A DNA stretch of 64,000 bases from Eucalyptus grandis (taxonomy: Eukaryota; Streptophyta; Magnoliopsida; Myrtales; Myrtaceae), in the NCBI RefSeq assembly GCF_016545825.1, contig NC_052622.1, forward strand, positions 43,609,263 through 43,673,262, written 5' to 3'. The notes beneath the pieces were generated by a model. That model did not search any database, was not told the origin of the DNA, and worked only from the letters and a program-made list of their open reading frames with translations. This document shows positions 36,601 through 49,086 of this stretch, in pieces (positions within the stretch are counted from its first letter, which is position 1; each line of letters begins with the position of its first letter). A program made the position numbers and the translations under genes.

Positions 36601-38299
36601 AAAGCACCAGAAAAATGTGCTCTGACGATCTACCCACAGCAACACCTTAATGGGATTTCAGTCCTTTATCCCCAAGAAGTTAAGATTTTCTCGGGATCTA
36701 ATAGACCAAACAAGACTGCCTCTCTTCCTTCTAAAACTCCAGTTTTTCAGTCCAATTTCTCCTCGGTTAGGGAGAATATGGTTTGTTCTACAGTCAACTC
36801 ACAACCTGTAGGCGGAGTTCTGGTTCTACCTCCTGTTTCTTTGCTTCCATCCACGAGTGCAACTGTTGGTTATACTGACTATAGGTAATACTTTTATTTA
36901 ACTAAGGGAAACCTTATATTCCTAAGTTGCTGAAAACTTAATCTAGACAATGAATTGCTGTTGTAATGGCAAAGTTTTGTCCAAGAATATAGGCTGAGTC
37001 TCTTTTTCCTTTCTCAGGAGTGTTTCAAAACCCCCTAAGATGCCTGCTCAGATGACGATCTTTTACGCTGGGTCTGTGAATGTTTATGATGATGTATCTC
37101 CAGAGACGGTACTTATACCTTTTCCACCGTCGCTTTAGTCACTTCTTAGATTTCAAATGTGTCATTAATTGATATTTCGCTTTTTTTCATTGTGTTGTCT
37201 GTCCAGGCTCAGGCTATTATGCTGTTGGCTGGTAATGTGGCTCACAGTAAGACTCTTGCCACAACTCAGGGTCAGGGTCAGGGAGCAATATCAAGAATCA
37301 CTACAGATGAATCTTCAAGGGGAAATCAGCCTCAGAATATTTCTGCATTTCTGGGACTTCCAAACCTCGTGTCTGTGACCTCCCAATCTGGATCTCCATC
37401 AGGAGGAAAATCTTCATGTGACAATGACGCAGCGACGATGAAACCACTAGGATCTTTTGCGTGTCCTGTTAACAAATCAGAGACCTCCAAAGTCATTACG
37501 CCCATCCGACATGGTGCAGCATCTTTACTCCCACCTGGTAAAAGCAGTGGTCTTTGTGCTTCTTCAATTCCTATGTAATATTTTTTTGTTATGTGATGGA
37601 ACATTGTTTTGCAGTTGCTTTGCCTCAGGCTCGTCAGGCGTCTTTGGCTCGATTTCTAGAGAAGCGCAAGGAACGGTGAGTAAAGAATCCTGAATTCTTG
37701 ACGTTTAGTCATATTTATTTCTCCATTGAGATGAGATAATACAAATAGTTGAATTACATGGTTTCTCTTCGATTTACCACCGTATTAGGAGATGTCAGAA
37801 TAGGATGTACCAATTGATGGTTAGCGCATATCAATTGCCCGAAATCCCTCTTCTAGCTTTTACTAACCCCTGCAATGCTATAAGAAACAATGAAAATCAC
37901 TGATGTGTAGTCCTCTGATCAGGTAATGGAGGCAAATACACCTAGCTTAATTGGTTCAACGAATAACAATCTGTCTTAATGCACTATTTGCCTTGAAAAT
38001 GACATCGACAGAATCTGTAATTCCTTGAATTGCTTTTACAACACCAAAGACAAGTCAGCTCAGAATGTGCTCTTTAGGAAAACCATTCTGCACATTATTA
38101 AAACTAGACCCAAATGACTTCATCATGTTCATGTTGTCGCTAATGTAAATGCTTCTTTTGTGCTTTATTCAGGGTGATAAGCTCATCCCCTTATGCCGTA
38201 AGCAAGAAATCACCCGACTGTAGCACCAGCACGTCGAACGAAATTAGCTTTTCCATCCTCAACTCATCTGTTCCTTGTCCACAGTCAGTGGCCAAATAG
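33693..38299 (+). CDS. TIFY6B: Jasmonate ZIM-domain repressor, JAZ3/TIFY6B type
   Basis: Seven exons (33693-33780, 36102-36289, 36580-36884, 37018-37108, 37207-37537, 37615-37675, 38173-38299) join in phase to encode 396 residues. The N-terminus MERDFLSLVSKD and the block MQWAFSNKVAGSSQLLSFK are characteristic of the JAZ3/TIFY6B branch. The ZIM domain carries TIFYAG at 207-212 and extends to AQAIMLLAGN, which in this family mediates dimerisation and NINJA binding. The Jas motif, LPQARQASLARFLEKRKERV, lies at 337-356 and is followed by SSSPY; it binds MYC factors and, with jasmonoyl-isoleucine, COI1. No LxLxL EAR motif was seen. The first intron is long (2321 bp). The last intron splits the Jas motif at R355, the conserved Jas intron position. 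Nuclear transcriptional repressor by family knowledge. Confidence 0.94.
37676..38172 (+). other. Jas intron of the JAZ gene
   Basis: This 497-bp GT-AG intron interrupts the Jas motif between the KRKER and VISSSPY parts. Its first bases supply the third base of an Arg codon and then TGA, so a transcript retaining it would stop directly after R355. Retention of the equivalent intron in Arabidopsis JAZ10 and others is known to give dominant truncated forms. Confidence 0.75.
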
Positions 38300-38689
38300 A
38301 AACTTGTTGATGGGAAATTTTTGGAGAAAGCTGAAGCAATCACCTTTGATCCGGGCTCAGTGTTGTCGCCAACGAGCGGTCGATCAGGAGCCATTCAGCT
38401 TCTCATTGTTGCAGCCTATCATCTTGTATCCCCCTGTAGCAGAATAATCCATTCTATTCGCTAAGATTGCGAAAAACTCGGCGTAAGTTATCGCCAAATG
38501 AGTCACTGTACATCTCTAGAATTCATAATTTGGAGAGTAATTTCTATGCATATGCGGCGTAAGAGGCTGGAGATTTTAGTGAGATGGAGTCATTGTCAAA
38601 TCATCGCTGTCAAATTATCAATCAATAAGTGTATTATCTCATTGACAAGGGAAAATTAAGTAGTATAAAAAGAAAACCCTTTCAACGTT
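38300..38689. other. 3' flank of the JAZ gene
   Basis: Presumed 3' untranslated region and intergenic DNA; nothing else recognised. Confidence 0.4.
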
Positions 38690-38875
38690 CAATAATCACA
38701 ACCTCACTCTAAGACTTCTGCCATGTCTCGTGCAGAACGTGGGAGTCAAACCCGCTCTTGAAGCTTATGCGTCACCCCTATTTCCCTGAGAAGGTGAAGA
38801 TTTGAACCCCTCACCTCCTCCTTCCATGTTGGAAGGGTGGCCACTGGGGCGAATCCCAGTGGTTACAACATTTCC
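38690..38875 (-). repeat. SINE-like element, copy 2
   Basis: Read on the minus strand it begins AACCACTGGGATTCGCCCCA, then GGAAGGAGGAGGTGAGG, a B-box-like GGTTCAAATC, CACCTTCTCAGG and a second GGGTTTGACTCCCAC box. The order matches copy 1 at 1837-1985 (plus strand). Two short perfect hairpins (CCTTCC...GGAAGG and CCACTGG...CCAGTGG) sit at its left side on this strand. Confidence 0.45.
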
Positions 38876-39243
38876 TATTCACATGCTATATTTAAAACTC
38901 AAAACATTAATATTGTTACAACGGAAGTCGCCCTATATTCTGCTTGAAATAATCGAAAAATGCTAGAAATTTCCAAAGGCAAAAGAGGCCAGGCTGCATG
39001 CAGAATGGAGTTGTTAGTAGTGAGAGAAACCTGAGAAGCTGATGGAAACCGTCTCCGGACAGAGAAATCTTAGGAACAACACCAACTCGAGGAACCAAAA
39101 TCCTATTCATAGGAAAGAGGCATACCAATATAACTGCCTTCCTTATTAAAGATGAAGCCCTGGAGAGAATAAGAAAACAATTCCTTTCTTTACGCATCTT
39201 CCTTTGTGTTCTTCTCTTTCCTCTTCTTTAACAGTAATCGATC

Positions 39244-40539
39244 ATGGCTTCCAAGTTTCTCTTCCCATTGCTCCTCTTGTTCTCTTCATGGGCCCTCGAA
39301 TTTCTTCGCAAGGCCTCGCAGATGTGGTCAGCGGAGCGAGTGCTGCGGCTTCGGCGCCATCGTGCGTGCAGAAGCTGATCCCGTGCCAAGCGTACCTCCA
39401 CGGGTCATCGACACCGCCGGATTCATGCTGCGGTCCATTGACGGAGTTGGTGACCGGGGATTCACAGTGCCTGTGTCAAGTCTTCAGCAACTCTGATATG
39501 CTGAAGAGCCTGGGAATCACCCAAGCTGGGGCTCTGGCTCTCGCCAAGACTTGCGGTGCCAATGCCGACATTTCGGTTTGCAATAAGGGTGATCAACGAT
39601 CAATCTTTGTTAGTTCATAATAATCTTGGATTCTTGATACCTTGTCGAACCATCATAATTTGCAAAAAAAAAAAAAAAAATTGAGAGTTTCTCCTGGACG
39701 AGGATTTCTTGATCGAGGTTCTTCCATAAGCATTGCCTTTCTGTTTCTAAAGATGGTCATTCGTCATTTGTTTGTCATGGTAATTTTGAGACGGGGCTGT
39801 CTGTACTGGCATGAATTTTAGTGGCTGAAGCTTTTGCTGCAAATGATGTTTTAAGTTCATGCGTTTGTCGCTCCGAATTAACACAGCTCACAGATATTTT
39901 GCTCGCTCCTTATTTTGCTTGATTTAAACCGCATAGTGACTGCAACTCTTCTTCCCCTCTCCTCTGATTTGCAGGAGCAGCGACTTCTCCGACCAGTTCA
40001 TCGGCAACTCCTGCCGATTCACAAGCAACTCCTGCCAACAGTGAGTGCCCATTTGTTTCCCTTTCCATAACATATGCATCACTTTTCTTCACGGGGCTTT
40101 CTGCTGTTGCCCAAGAGCTTTCATCCGCAGCTGCGTGCGTCGCATTGCATGTCAGGTCTCCCATTTTTCATGAAGCTCCGCATCGAATATCTTTCTAACT
40201 CGAGAGCAGACATTAAAAATCAACTTTTGCATAAAAGATCCGGTTGCTTCCTAGATTTTGTCGTTTAAATCAACTTAAAAGAGCATTAAAGGGAAAGGAA
40301 AATGTATGCAGTAAGCTACCGACAGCATTGTACAAAAAACGCAGCGCATGGTGCAGAACCCATGGTCTTATCACCTAACGTTTCTACTTTGGCTATATGA
40401 AACAGGCTCCAACGTAAGAAAAGCTAATTCGACTGCTGCAGCTCCCGAGAGCCCTGTGGACAGCGGGGCAACTTCTCGTCTTGCTGGATCTGGAGTTGTC
40501 ATTCTCTGTTTCGCTTTAATCATATCAAAGCTCTGGTAG
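39244..40539 (+). CDS. GPI-anchored non-specific lipid transfer protein, frameshifted
   Basis: Three exons are clear from 39288 on: through 39588, then 39975-40040 and 40406-40539. The mature part has the eight-cysteine lipid transfer motif in the right order: C-x6-C-x13-CC-x12-C-L-C-x25-C-x8-C. A Ser/Thr/Ala/Pro-rich linker and a C-terminal hydrophobic tail (SGVVILCFALIISKLW) after a small-residue stretch give the GPI attachment pattern. The expected signal peptide, MASKFLFPLLLLFSSWA, is present at 39244 but in another frame; read straight on it meets a stop after 44 codons. The mature frame has no ATG upstream that gives a signal peptide. One base too few (or two too many) near 39288-39300 explains this: either a true inactivating mutation or a sequence error. 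Intact members carry lipids at the outer plasma membrane or wall. Confidence 0.8.
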
Positions 40540-41099
40540 TTTCAAACTGAATCTGTCCATGAAGAGCTGCTTCACTCGGCTTTTATCCGTTCTTGCCTGT
40601 TCTTTTTCTTTGTAAACAACGAGCTTCAACTCATTTAACACAAATCCGAATGGTTAACGACCATGCTCTTTCCTTATGTACGAGTTCAAACCCAATTTGG
40701 AAGAAATTATAGTTGTCCCAAGCATGATGGCTTGTCAGACTTGCTTGGCACAGGAAAGAGGACATTTTAATACAAAAGGCCACGACGGCCATGACAAATG
40801 CAACGCAAAAGCCTATCCTTGACTAAGGTCAAGATGACTAAATCCGACACTCATAAATTGTGAAAACAAAGGATATGCGATGCAGAGAAAGACTGAATTT
40901 TCACTATCATTTCCTGTAACTGTACAAAATTTGTACATGAGACAGCTTGCTCGTAAAAGAATACAACCAAAGAATGATAAGACAGTAAACAAACTATGGC
41001 TCACCACATAAAATCAAGCGAAAGCACCTCAAAATAACTGGGAAGAACAAACCTAACCGAAAGAATGAAATGAATATCAAAGCAAAACAAAGGGAAGAA
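40540..41099. other. Convergent intergenic stretch
   Basis: It lies between the stop codons of two genes that point at each other. Both 3' untranslated regions are expected here; no other feature is seen. Confidence 0.5.
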
Positions 41100-44000
41100 T
41101 TACGATTCACTTCTTATGAATAGAGGGGAGCCCGTCCCAGCATGGAGTGCCTTCAACAGCGCCACAAACTGAAACAGACACATTTCGGAGGACCACTTGA
41201 GCTTCCATGACAGAATGCCTGAAGATAAGTTCCCATGAGGAGTTGCCACAATCTTACTGTGAGCTTTTGTTGACAGCCGAAACTCCCGTGCAGCACGCTC
41301 AAGAACTAAGGTCACACAGTAGCTGACCCCACTTTCAATGACCTGAAACCGATGTTTCAACCTGACTTTGAATAGGGAACTAAACAAGCACATGCATGTG
41401 GCGAGCAACAACTAGCGTGAATGGAAAAACATCGTATTAAAGGGATGATTCGCTTAAGGGACTGAAGCGATAGGCAATCATATGGCTAAATCACTAGACA
41501 AATGCTTGTTAATGCTAAAGAGTTTTTCCAGGAAAGAAGAAATACCATCTCGGACACATCAGCAATACTGCAAGTTGACACTAATGAGAAATAGGGGGGC
41601 GAGGACGAATCTCTGGAAAGAGTGCCGAACAGCCTGATATCCTCAATGCATATGAGCAACTGATCTCGGGTAACAAATAACGATCTTGAAGCCCATGATT
41701 TGTCTGTCAGGTTTAAAGTCAACTAACTGTAAGAATAGCGGAAACTAACAAAACCATCTAAGATCTGCATATACACAGAAGCTGCTAGCTCACATCACAA
41801 TTGCATCATTACCAAGATTTTTATTTTCAACTTCTTGGTGCAAGTCATAAAAGATTCGCTCTCAGAAGCATGCGAAACCCAGAGGTTGAATTAGCAAACA
41901 TAATTCGACCCCCCAAAAAAAAATTATCTAGCATAATCTACAAATCACAAGGCACTAGCTCTTCCAACTTTCTGCTAGTAGTTTCAAGTGTGGAATCACC
42001 CGGACCTTGATCAAGGAAAAGAAGATATGTCTTTGGGCTACAAAGACACTCAGACTACTAGATATCAAAATTCGAATCCTATTTGATTGTGATAAAGAAA
42101 CGTATTTCCTTTGTTGGATGATTTGTTCATGTCTTAGTTGTAAATCATGACTTACTTCTACTAATTAATAAATGTTCTAACACTTAAATTCCCTTTTTCT
42201 CTTTTTGCAAGTCACTATTTCCTATTCTAGAGTCTAGTTCTATTTTTCCTAACAAGAGAGACCATAATGTATAAGAGGTCACAACATCTAGAAAGGAATT
42301 GCAAAGCAACCACAATACTAAGAACAAACCTTTGATTTTGTCGTGACAGAAAAGAATCATTGAGTATTGGAATATGTTCACTTTTGCGCCTCCACCTATT
42401 TGCTTGCTAAATAACTCAAACTGCACTGGCTCCAAACTGTCATTCAATTTTACAAGAAACCACAACACATCACCACATAGTATATACGAAAAGATGTAAA
42501 GGCTACAAAGCTGCTAGGCCATATAAACTATGGACATATGGACATGGATAATATGCACGAATCTAAGTCATGCACAACCATGCACTTAGACCGAAAAAGG
42601 CTTGACTTTCAAATTAACACTCACATTAGTACAGTTAGGTACCTCTTCAAAGAACACTTTGTATCAAGCACATTGATAACTCCCAATGTTTCAAGTAGTA
42701 GTCTTGATTTATCAATGCTCCTTGTGATGAACAGGTACCTTGCTCCAGTATCAATGCGCACCCTGTGTGAATCAGAGAAGATGTTTAGAGAAATAATTGG
42801 TTAGATGAGAGCAATTCTTTAAGTGACAAAACTTGCTAACCTCACAATTTGGAAGCCCATTCCAATTGAAACTTCTCTAATATCTTCAACTATGTGGCAA
42901 CCCAGCACACTCAAAATAGTTCCTGCAAGTTCCATCAATCTGAACTTCAGCATAACCTGGAAGAACTAGATGACGAATTGATTAATCAAGGTTTATCACG
43001 AGAGATGTAACCACATTATTACTGTTACTTGAAATACCCCACCTGAACCATCGAATCTAAAAGCAATCAGAAGCACATAGAGGCGACGTTCACTGCTTCG
43101 CAACAGAGCCACTTCTCTGTATTAGAGGGGAAAAAAAGAAGGGGTAAAAAAGGGAAGCATGAAACCACAGAAACTAAAACATAAGTTTCTTACTATCACT
43201 GTCTATTACATAAAATCAAGATACAGACATACACAATGGATGGCAAAAATAACAAAAATCAGAACAGACTAAAAAGAGCAGAGAATATTCATACTAGACT
43301 CAAATGAGCTGTAATCACAATCAGTTTGATTGTAGCATCCAATTATTTGCCAGATCCTTGCTTCAAAGCAAAAATAAATAGGTCTTACAAAAAACTGCTT
43401 GAAATATACAATAGACATACTGCCAAATGGGTTCAGAGAACACCTTTTCAGAAGAAACCAAACCGATAGGACATGAGCAGCTACAGAATGAATGAACTAC
43501 CAAAAAGCTAGGAAAAGCAACTAATCAAAGCAAAAGGCTCACTAAACAAATCAAGAAAACAAGTTGAAATACGGATCTATGGACAACACTTAAAGTTACC
43601 TCTCTCTATAAATGGATTCTTGCTCCAGCACACAATCACAACGAAGGTATTGCTCGCAGGTTTCATGGCTTCCGGATGTTGCAACATTCATGTAAAAGTA
43701 CTGCTCAATAAATTCATCAGTCCCTCCTGTTAAGCTTTTTTCCCTAGCAGTGGCTGTGTCATTCGTTTGGGTGCTAACGGCGTCCCATGCCTGCTTCTCA
43801 CAAACTTCCTCCATGTCACTCCCTCTAAAGATTTGTTTTGTTTGTCCATCTTCTAGACTACTAGTGTCCGTAGGACCACCTGCGGCTGATGGTGCTCCTG
43901 ACTTGTCAAATCCCCTGCTCTCCTCTGACAAAGCCACAACTCTTTTCATAGGCTTCCTTTTGCTTTTGCGCTTCTCAGACAATTTAAACCCTTCATTAAC

Positions 44001-47000
44001 TGACTCAAGAATCTCACCATCATGATGATGAGAACCAGAATAATATTGCACATCAAGATCGAGAATCCTAGATGGTTGTTTAGCTGGTACATCAATAGAA
44101 GATTCACAAATTTCACCTGTCCCTGGAGATGGATTTTTTAAGTCATCACACTTCTCCTCAAAGCTATTGATCAAGAAATGTCCATCCACTTTAAAATTTT
44201 GGGGCCCTCCATTCAATCTCTTATCCACATCAGACAGCGATGTCCCAAATTCAGTAAGGTCATCTTCACTGCAACTGGTAGTATCCAAAGATGCTGCGGA
44301 ATAGGAGTCAGCAGAAAGTTGCAGAATTTCGTCTACCATGCTGTCATGGCGCTGCAGAATGTTCTCTTGATAATGAGGCGGAGATCCATGATAAGAGGAG
44401 GACGAACGTCTCTCTATCGTGTCATCACCAGAGGGCACAGGTATGATTGAATTTGCAGCCATTTGCTGTCCATTAGCAGCAAGTTTATTGTAATGTGAGC
44501 CTTTGGTATGCTTAGACCCATGGTAGTTATGCTCATGAGTAAGATTTGTCCCTCCCATGTCAAGAAGAGAAACACCACCAGCGTTTACCACTCCATTGAT
44601 CTGATCGAGGAATCGATGCCCATGTGAAGGAGCCAATGATCTATCCAATTCCAAATTATTTGTGCTGCTACCATCTCCTGAATCCTGAAAAGAATTTGAA
44701 GTGTATCTCGAGTTTTCACCGTGATGCCACTTTCTGTTTCTAGAATCAAACTTCCCATTCTCCATCAAAATCTCAGAAGACTGGTCTATCCACTCCTTGA
44801 ACTCACGCAGCCAAAAGACAGAACGCTCTCTCTTCATAAGCTCCGCTCGATTCATCAAATCAACAATCCCAGCCTCATCATCACCTCTGACGGTTTCCTC
44901 TCTGCTGGATACCTCATTATCACATGAGACGGTGTCATAGTCAGAGCACATGTAGATGCTTTCTTCCTCACTTTCGATAGATGCAAGACGAGATTGCTTT
45001 TTCTGCAGAAATAGAAGCAGCATTCCTCATATTACATTTTAAACCTATCAAAAAACCAACTGCTATACAAACATTCCAAACCAAAACCAAGAAAATGATT
45101 TAGTGCTCTAATAGAACTAGTGAATTGACACTCAAAGATTAGGCAAACACAATTAAAAATTTATTTTCATTTACTTTTCTTTAGGTACTCTAATAAATCC
45201 AACTACCAAGAAAAAGTCATGTCATTATCCTGAAGAAGGTCTGCACTACGGCTCAGTACAATCAAATGCAACAAAAATGCTAACTTGTGCTAGAAACTCA
45301 AATTGAGGGTACTAGCTTCTTCCCCTTATCCTTTTGCTTACAATAGGGGTATTCCAGGACTCTTCAATCATCCTATGAATCCCCACTAACCTGGCATTTG
45401 CCCATCCCATGCACACCCGAAAAACTAACAAAGGTCTGCCCCTGGATTTGGATCCATGGGAATACGCAAGTACGATAAACAGTCATTTGTATTCTTTTTC
45501 ACTTATATGAGTGAAGAGTTACTGGAGTTAACTTCACAGATTACCTACCTTTTTCCTGTTGATGCTACCCTCTCCCTCGGCATCATCCTTTGCAGGCAAA
45601 TAAAATCCAAAGCTTGCAGGCCTCTTCTGCCTAGCGGCAACAAGAATCTGCCTCTTCCAAAACTCTCTTTTGCTAATTCCTGTGTCATCTAACTTCAACT
45701 AGAAGAACAGGTAAATTTAGCTGGACTGAGATATAGACTTTAGTATAATTAAACCAATTACATTATGGCAAATTTATAAAGATTTAACTTACTTTATCTG
45801 GATAGGTGAAAAGGCTGAACACTTGTGCTCGATACCATCGGGCAGAACATATTGGATTTCCTTCCAACCACAAACTTAGCAATGAAGGAAGGCCTGTAAG
45901 TACCTCTAGCTCTGAAAAATTGGAAATAACATTGTAGGAAACATCAAGCCCTTCAAGCGACTTCAAATTCTCAATCCCATGTAATGTCGTTATAGCATTG
46001 TTCCTCAAAACAAGTTTTACAAGATGGGATGTGACCTGCATAATCCAATGACATCCATGTATCAGTCCAAAGCTAATTCCTAAATGGAAAAAAATCAAAC
46101 TTGCTGAAAACACAATTAGTAGATAAGCCACAAAACAGAGGAAGCAACACAGTGGAGAAGAGAAGCATTGGATCATTTATGTAGTGGAGAGGCAGACAAT
46201 AAATTTACATTTAAACAATGAAAGTTGGATGTACAAACTGTGTATGCAATATCTCTAGCTGACATGATGATTGCGGTTCCCACCAATGCATTATCTTTCA
46301 ACCTGGCATCAACTACCATTAAGACTGCCCGCTTCGAGAGAAGAGGCTTCCACCACTTACCTTTACATACCAAGCAAATCCTGGTGTCCACTCCACATAT
46401 TTGTTTAGTAAATTCAACAAACTAGCTACCATATGTACTGTAAAGTTGATGTACCAATCGTTTCCCCTCTCAACAATACTACCATAGCTTCGGTAGCCAT
46501 GTTATTTTTGAGGGACCAATCCAATCTTTCCACGCAGGCACTGGCTATGGAGAAGCTGACGTCATTGGTACGATTGACCACATCGGTTTTCAAAACATTG
46601 ACCTAACCCTTTGGAATGCCCAAAGACATTGAGGGAAAATGGACAACTTTTAAAAGATACATGTCATCTGCACAAAAACCTGTACGTCACATGTATCTGC
46701 CAAGACCACTGTTTACTGTTAAATAGAAGCTAAGGACACTAGGTTAGTTCTTCCGTCATGACTAAAGGTTCCCCAAAATCTTAAGAGGCACCAGCCCTCC
46801 CTAAAATCCAATTGTCGTTAGCAAGAGAAGCTCCACATTCCTTTGATCTCACTCAGCTATTCAGAAAGGTGCGGATAAAATTGGCATTGGCTTAACATCA
46901 ACTTTGCTACAGCAATCATTTTGCTCCCACTTAGAACATTCTGCAACTGACATAATCATGGTTCCCCCAACCCCCAAAAAGACTCCAAAAAGGAAATTAA

Positions 47001-49086
47001 TCAACATATCAGGTCCTGAATTTTTATATTAGAAGCACAAAAGGCCTCGATAGAGACCAAAGAGATCCGTGATACCTTTGATGTGCCCCTGAAGAACACA
47101 TCCTGCATCACTGAAAAGCTTAAGAAGAGTTAACAACTTATCACAAGATAACTAATTTTGCCATTATATAACCTCTAATTACAGAATAGCAAATTGGAAA
47201 GCACAAGAAAACTATAAGAGCATCTTCAAGCCATTAGGAGAAGAAAGGAAAGACAGACTTTCATATCAAAATGTGTATCTGAAAGCTAAAATATATAATG
47301 CAAACGATATCATAGAACAGTATTTTAATTTGATAATAACCTTCCCTACCTCAGTAAATGACGAAATTGTTCTCAAATGATTGAATCCAAGATCGAGGTG
47401 CTTCAGTTTCATGCATTTCCGGAGATTACCCAGCTTTGAGAACTTGTTTCTACTAAGATCAAGGGTTTCAACTGCAGGAAGAAGTTGCAACGACTCATCC
47501 ATCAAAACCAAGCCATTGCAAGCACATGAAACAAACGATAAGCGGTTCCACTGGGGAGAGTCCTTTATCTCAGCAATTCTACTCGCAAAAACATGCCGTA
47601 GAGCATCCTATATTTCAAAAGAACAGTAGATTATTAACAAGAATTTTTGCAAAGTTGGCATTGTTGAATATTTCACATAAAAAGTCATGTACGCAATCTT
47701 GTTATTAGGCTAATATTCCACATATAAAGTAGTCATAAAGTGTTCAAGAGAGAGAGAGAAGCTCACAAATCAAATGCCACAGATGAAAAGGCATATTCAG
47801 ATCGAAGGAGGTGGAGCATTTATATTCTCTCTCAGGCAGAGAGTCCAAACGAAATGAAAACACCTAAAAATCCGTTCCTTAAATTTTTCGAACCACAGTT
47901 TAACAGCAATGAAACAAGAAACTTATTTGATAGAAACAACCATTTCTCCAACTAACCGAACAACATCAGCATTTGCTTTCTTTGCCTTCTGAAAGACCCA
48001 GTTATTAACAGCATTAGCCAGTCGATAAGCATTCACGGCAATCACAGTAAATACTACTCTTTTGGTTCACACTATTTCCACGGACACCTCTACACATTCA
48101 ACTTGGCATAAAGACACGATTTCACTTGGTACCTCCCTTCATTCAAATTTGCGTAAGGACACCATCTCTACTGATTTTCATTTAGTATGACCCGTCAACA
48201 GCATTTAAAGCAAAAGGGAAAGGGAAAAAAATAACACCCAAATGAAAACGACCTTTTTCTTAATCTATAATTAACATTACTTAACCTTATGGTCTATTAC
48301 TTCTTTCTCTCGAGAAACCCGAACTTCAACATTTTACATACATGTTCTAAACATGCAAAACCAGACTGAAGTTAAAATAAAACAATGTAATCGTGATTGA
48401 CATAAGGAGAGTGGCCTATATGAATATACGGGAGAATAGGGGGTGGCATGGATCTATATGGCATTAACTTTAGTTTCTCATCCGCTTCTACTAAAATTCA
48501 TCCAATTTCCCCATCTAAAAAAGCGCAGAATTAACTGATGAGCAGAACCAAAATCAGCTATAGACGTAGAGTGGAAAATGAAAAACTCGGCACTTGAGAT
48601 CTGAGCCAAAAGGTCGAGAGAAGCGGAAGATGGCACAGAACTCACGGTAGAATTGTGGCAAATGAGCTTCTCCAGAGTATGCCGTAACTCTAGCAACCCT
48701 CTGGCGGCCGATGTCGACAAATCACAACCCCTCAGCTCGAGGAACCTCAGGCGCCCGAACGGGAGAAGCGAGAGCGGCGTCGGATCCCGGGACTGAGGCG
48801 GGAGCACGGAGACGACCTTCAACGAAGTCAGGAGGCGCAGAATCCTCCGCAGCTGCTCGAGGGCGCGGTGATCCCCGAGGTCGGAGACGTACGCCCGGAG
48901 GTAGTCAACAGGAGCCCCCGCGAGGAGGCGCTCGAGCTCGTGCAGGGACTCCAGCCTCGACTGCACGTAGTGGAGCCCCACGGGGTTCAGCTTGAGCACT
49001 AGGGTCCCGTCGATCAGCGGGCCGGCCTGCGCCTCCACGAACCTCACCAGCCTCTCGAGGTAGCGGTCCCCGGTGACGATCGCCAT
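41100..49086 (-). CDS. Leucine-rich repeat protein related to STK11-interacting protein
   Basis: Eleven exons on the minus strand (49086-48646, 47607-47350, 46035-45793, 45698-45549, 45002-43600, 43116-43043, 42922-42841, 42762-42643, 42436-42330, 41703-41546, 41342-41100) keep phase throughout and encode 1092 residues. Residues 1-147 form the conserved N-terminal region (VTGDRYLERLVRFVE, LRAYVSDLGDHRALEQLRR, LELRGCDLSTSA). SDS22-like LRRs follow at about 170-300 (LDLSRNKF, LDLGFNHL, LVLRNNAI, LDVSYNVI, LWLEGNPICSARWYRAQVFS). The long exon 5 (365-831) is hydrophilic and poorly conserved in type. The last 260 residues are again ordered (LLRSSERRLYVLLIAFRFDG, FQYSMILF, YFSLVSTCSIADVSEM). Plant members are often labelled outer arm dynein light chain 1-like, a name owed only to the LRRs. 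No transmembrane or kinase domain. Cellular role in plants is unknown. Confidence 0.9.

Noticed and set aside
39204..39300. Using the in-frame upstream TTG to rescue the lipid transfer protein
   Set aside because: TTG is not a credible plant start, and the resulting N-terminus lacks the basic n-region of a signal peptide, while a proper ATG signal peptide lies in the other frame.
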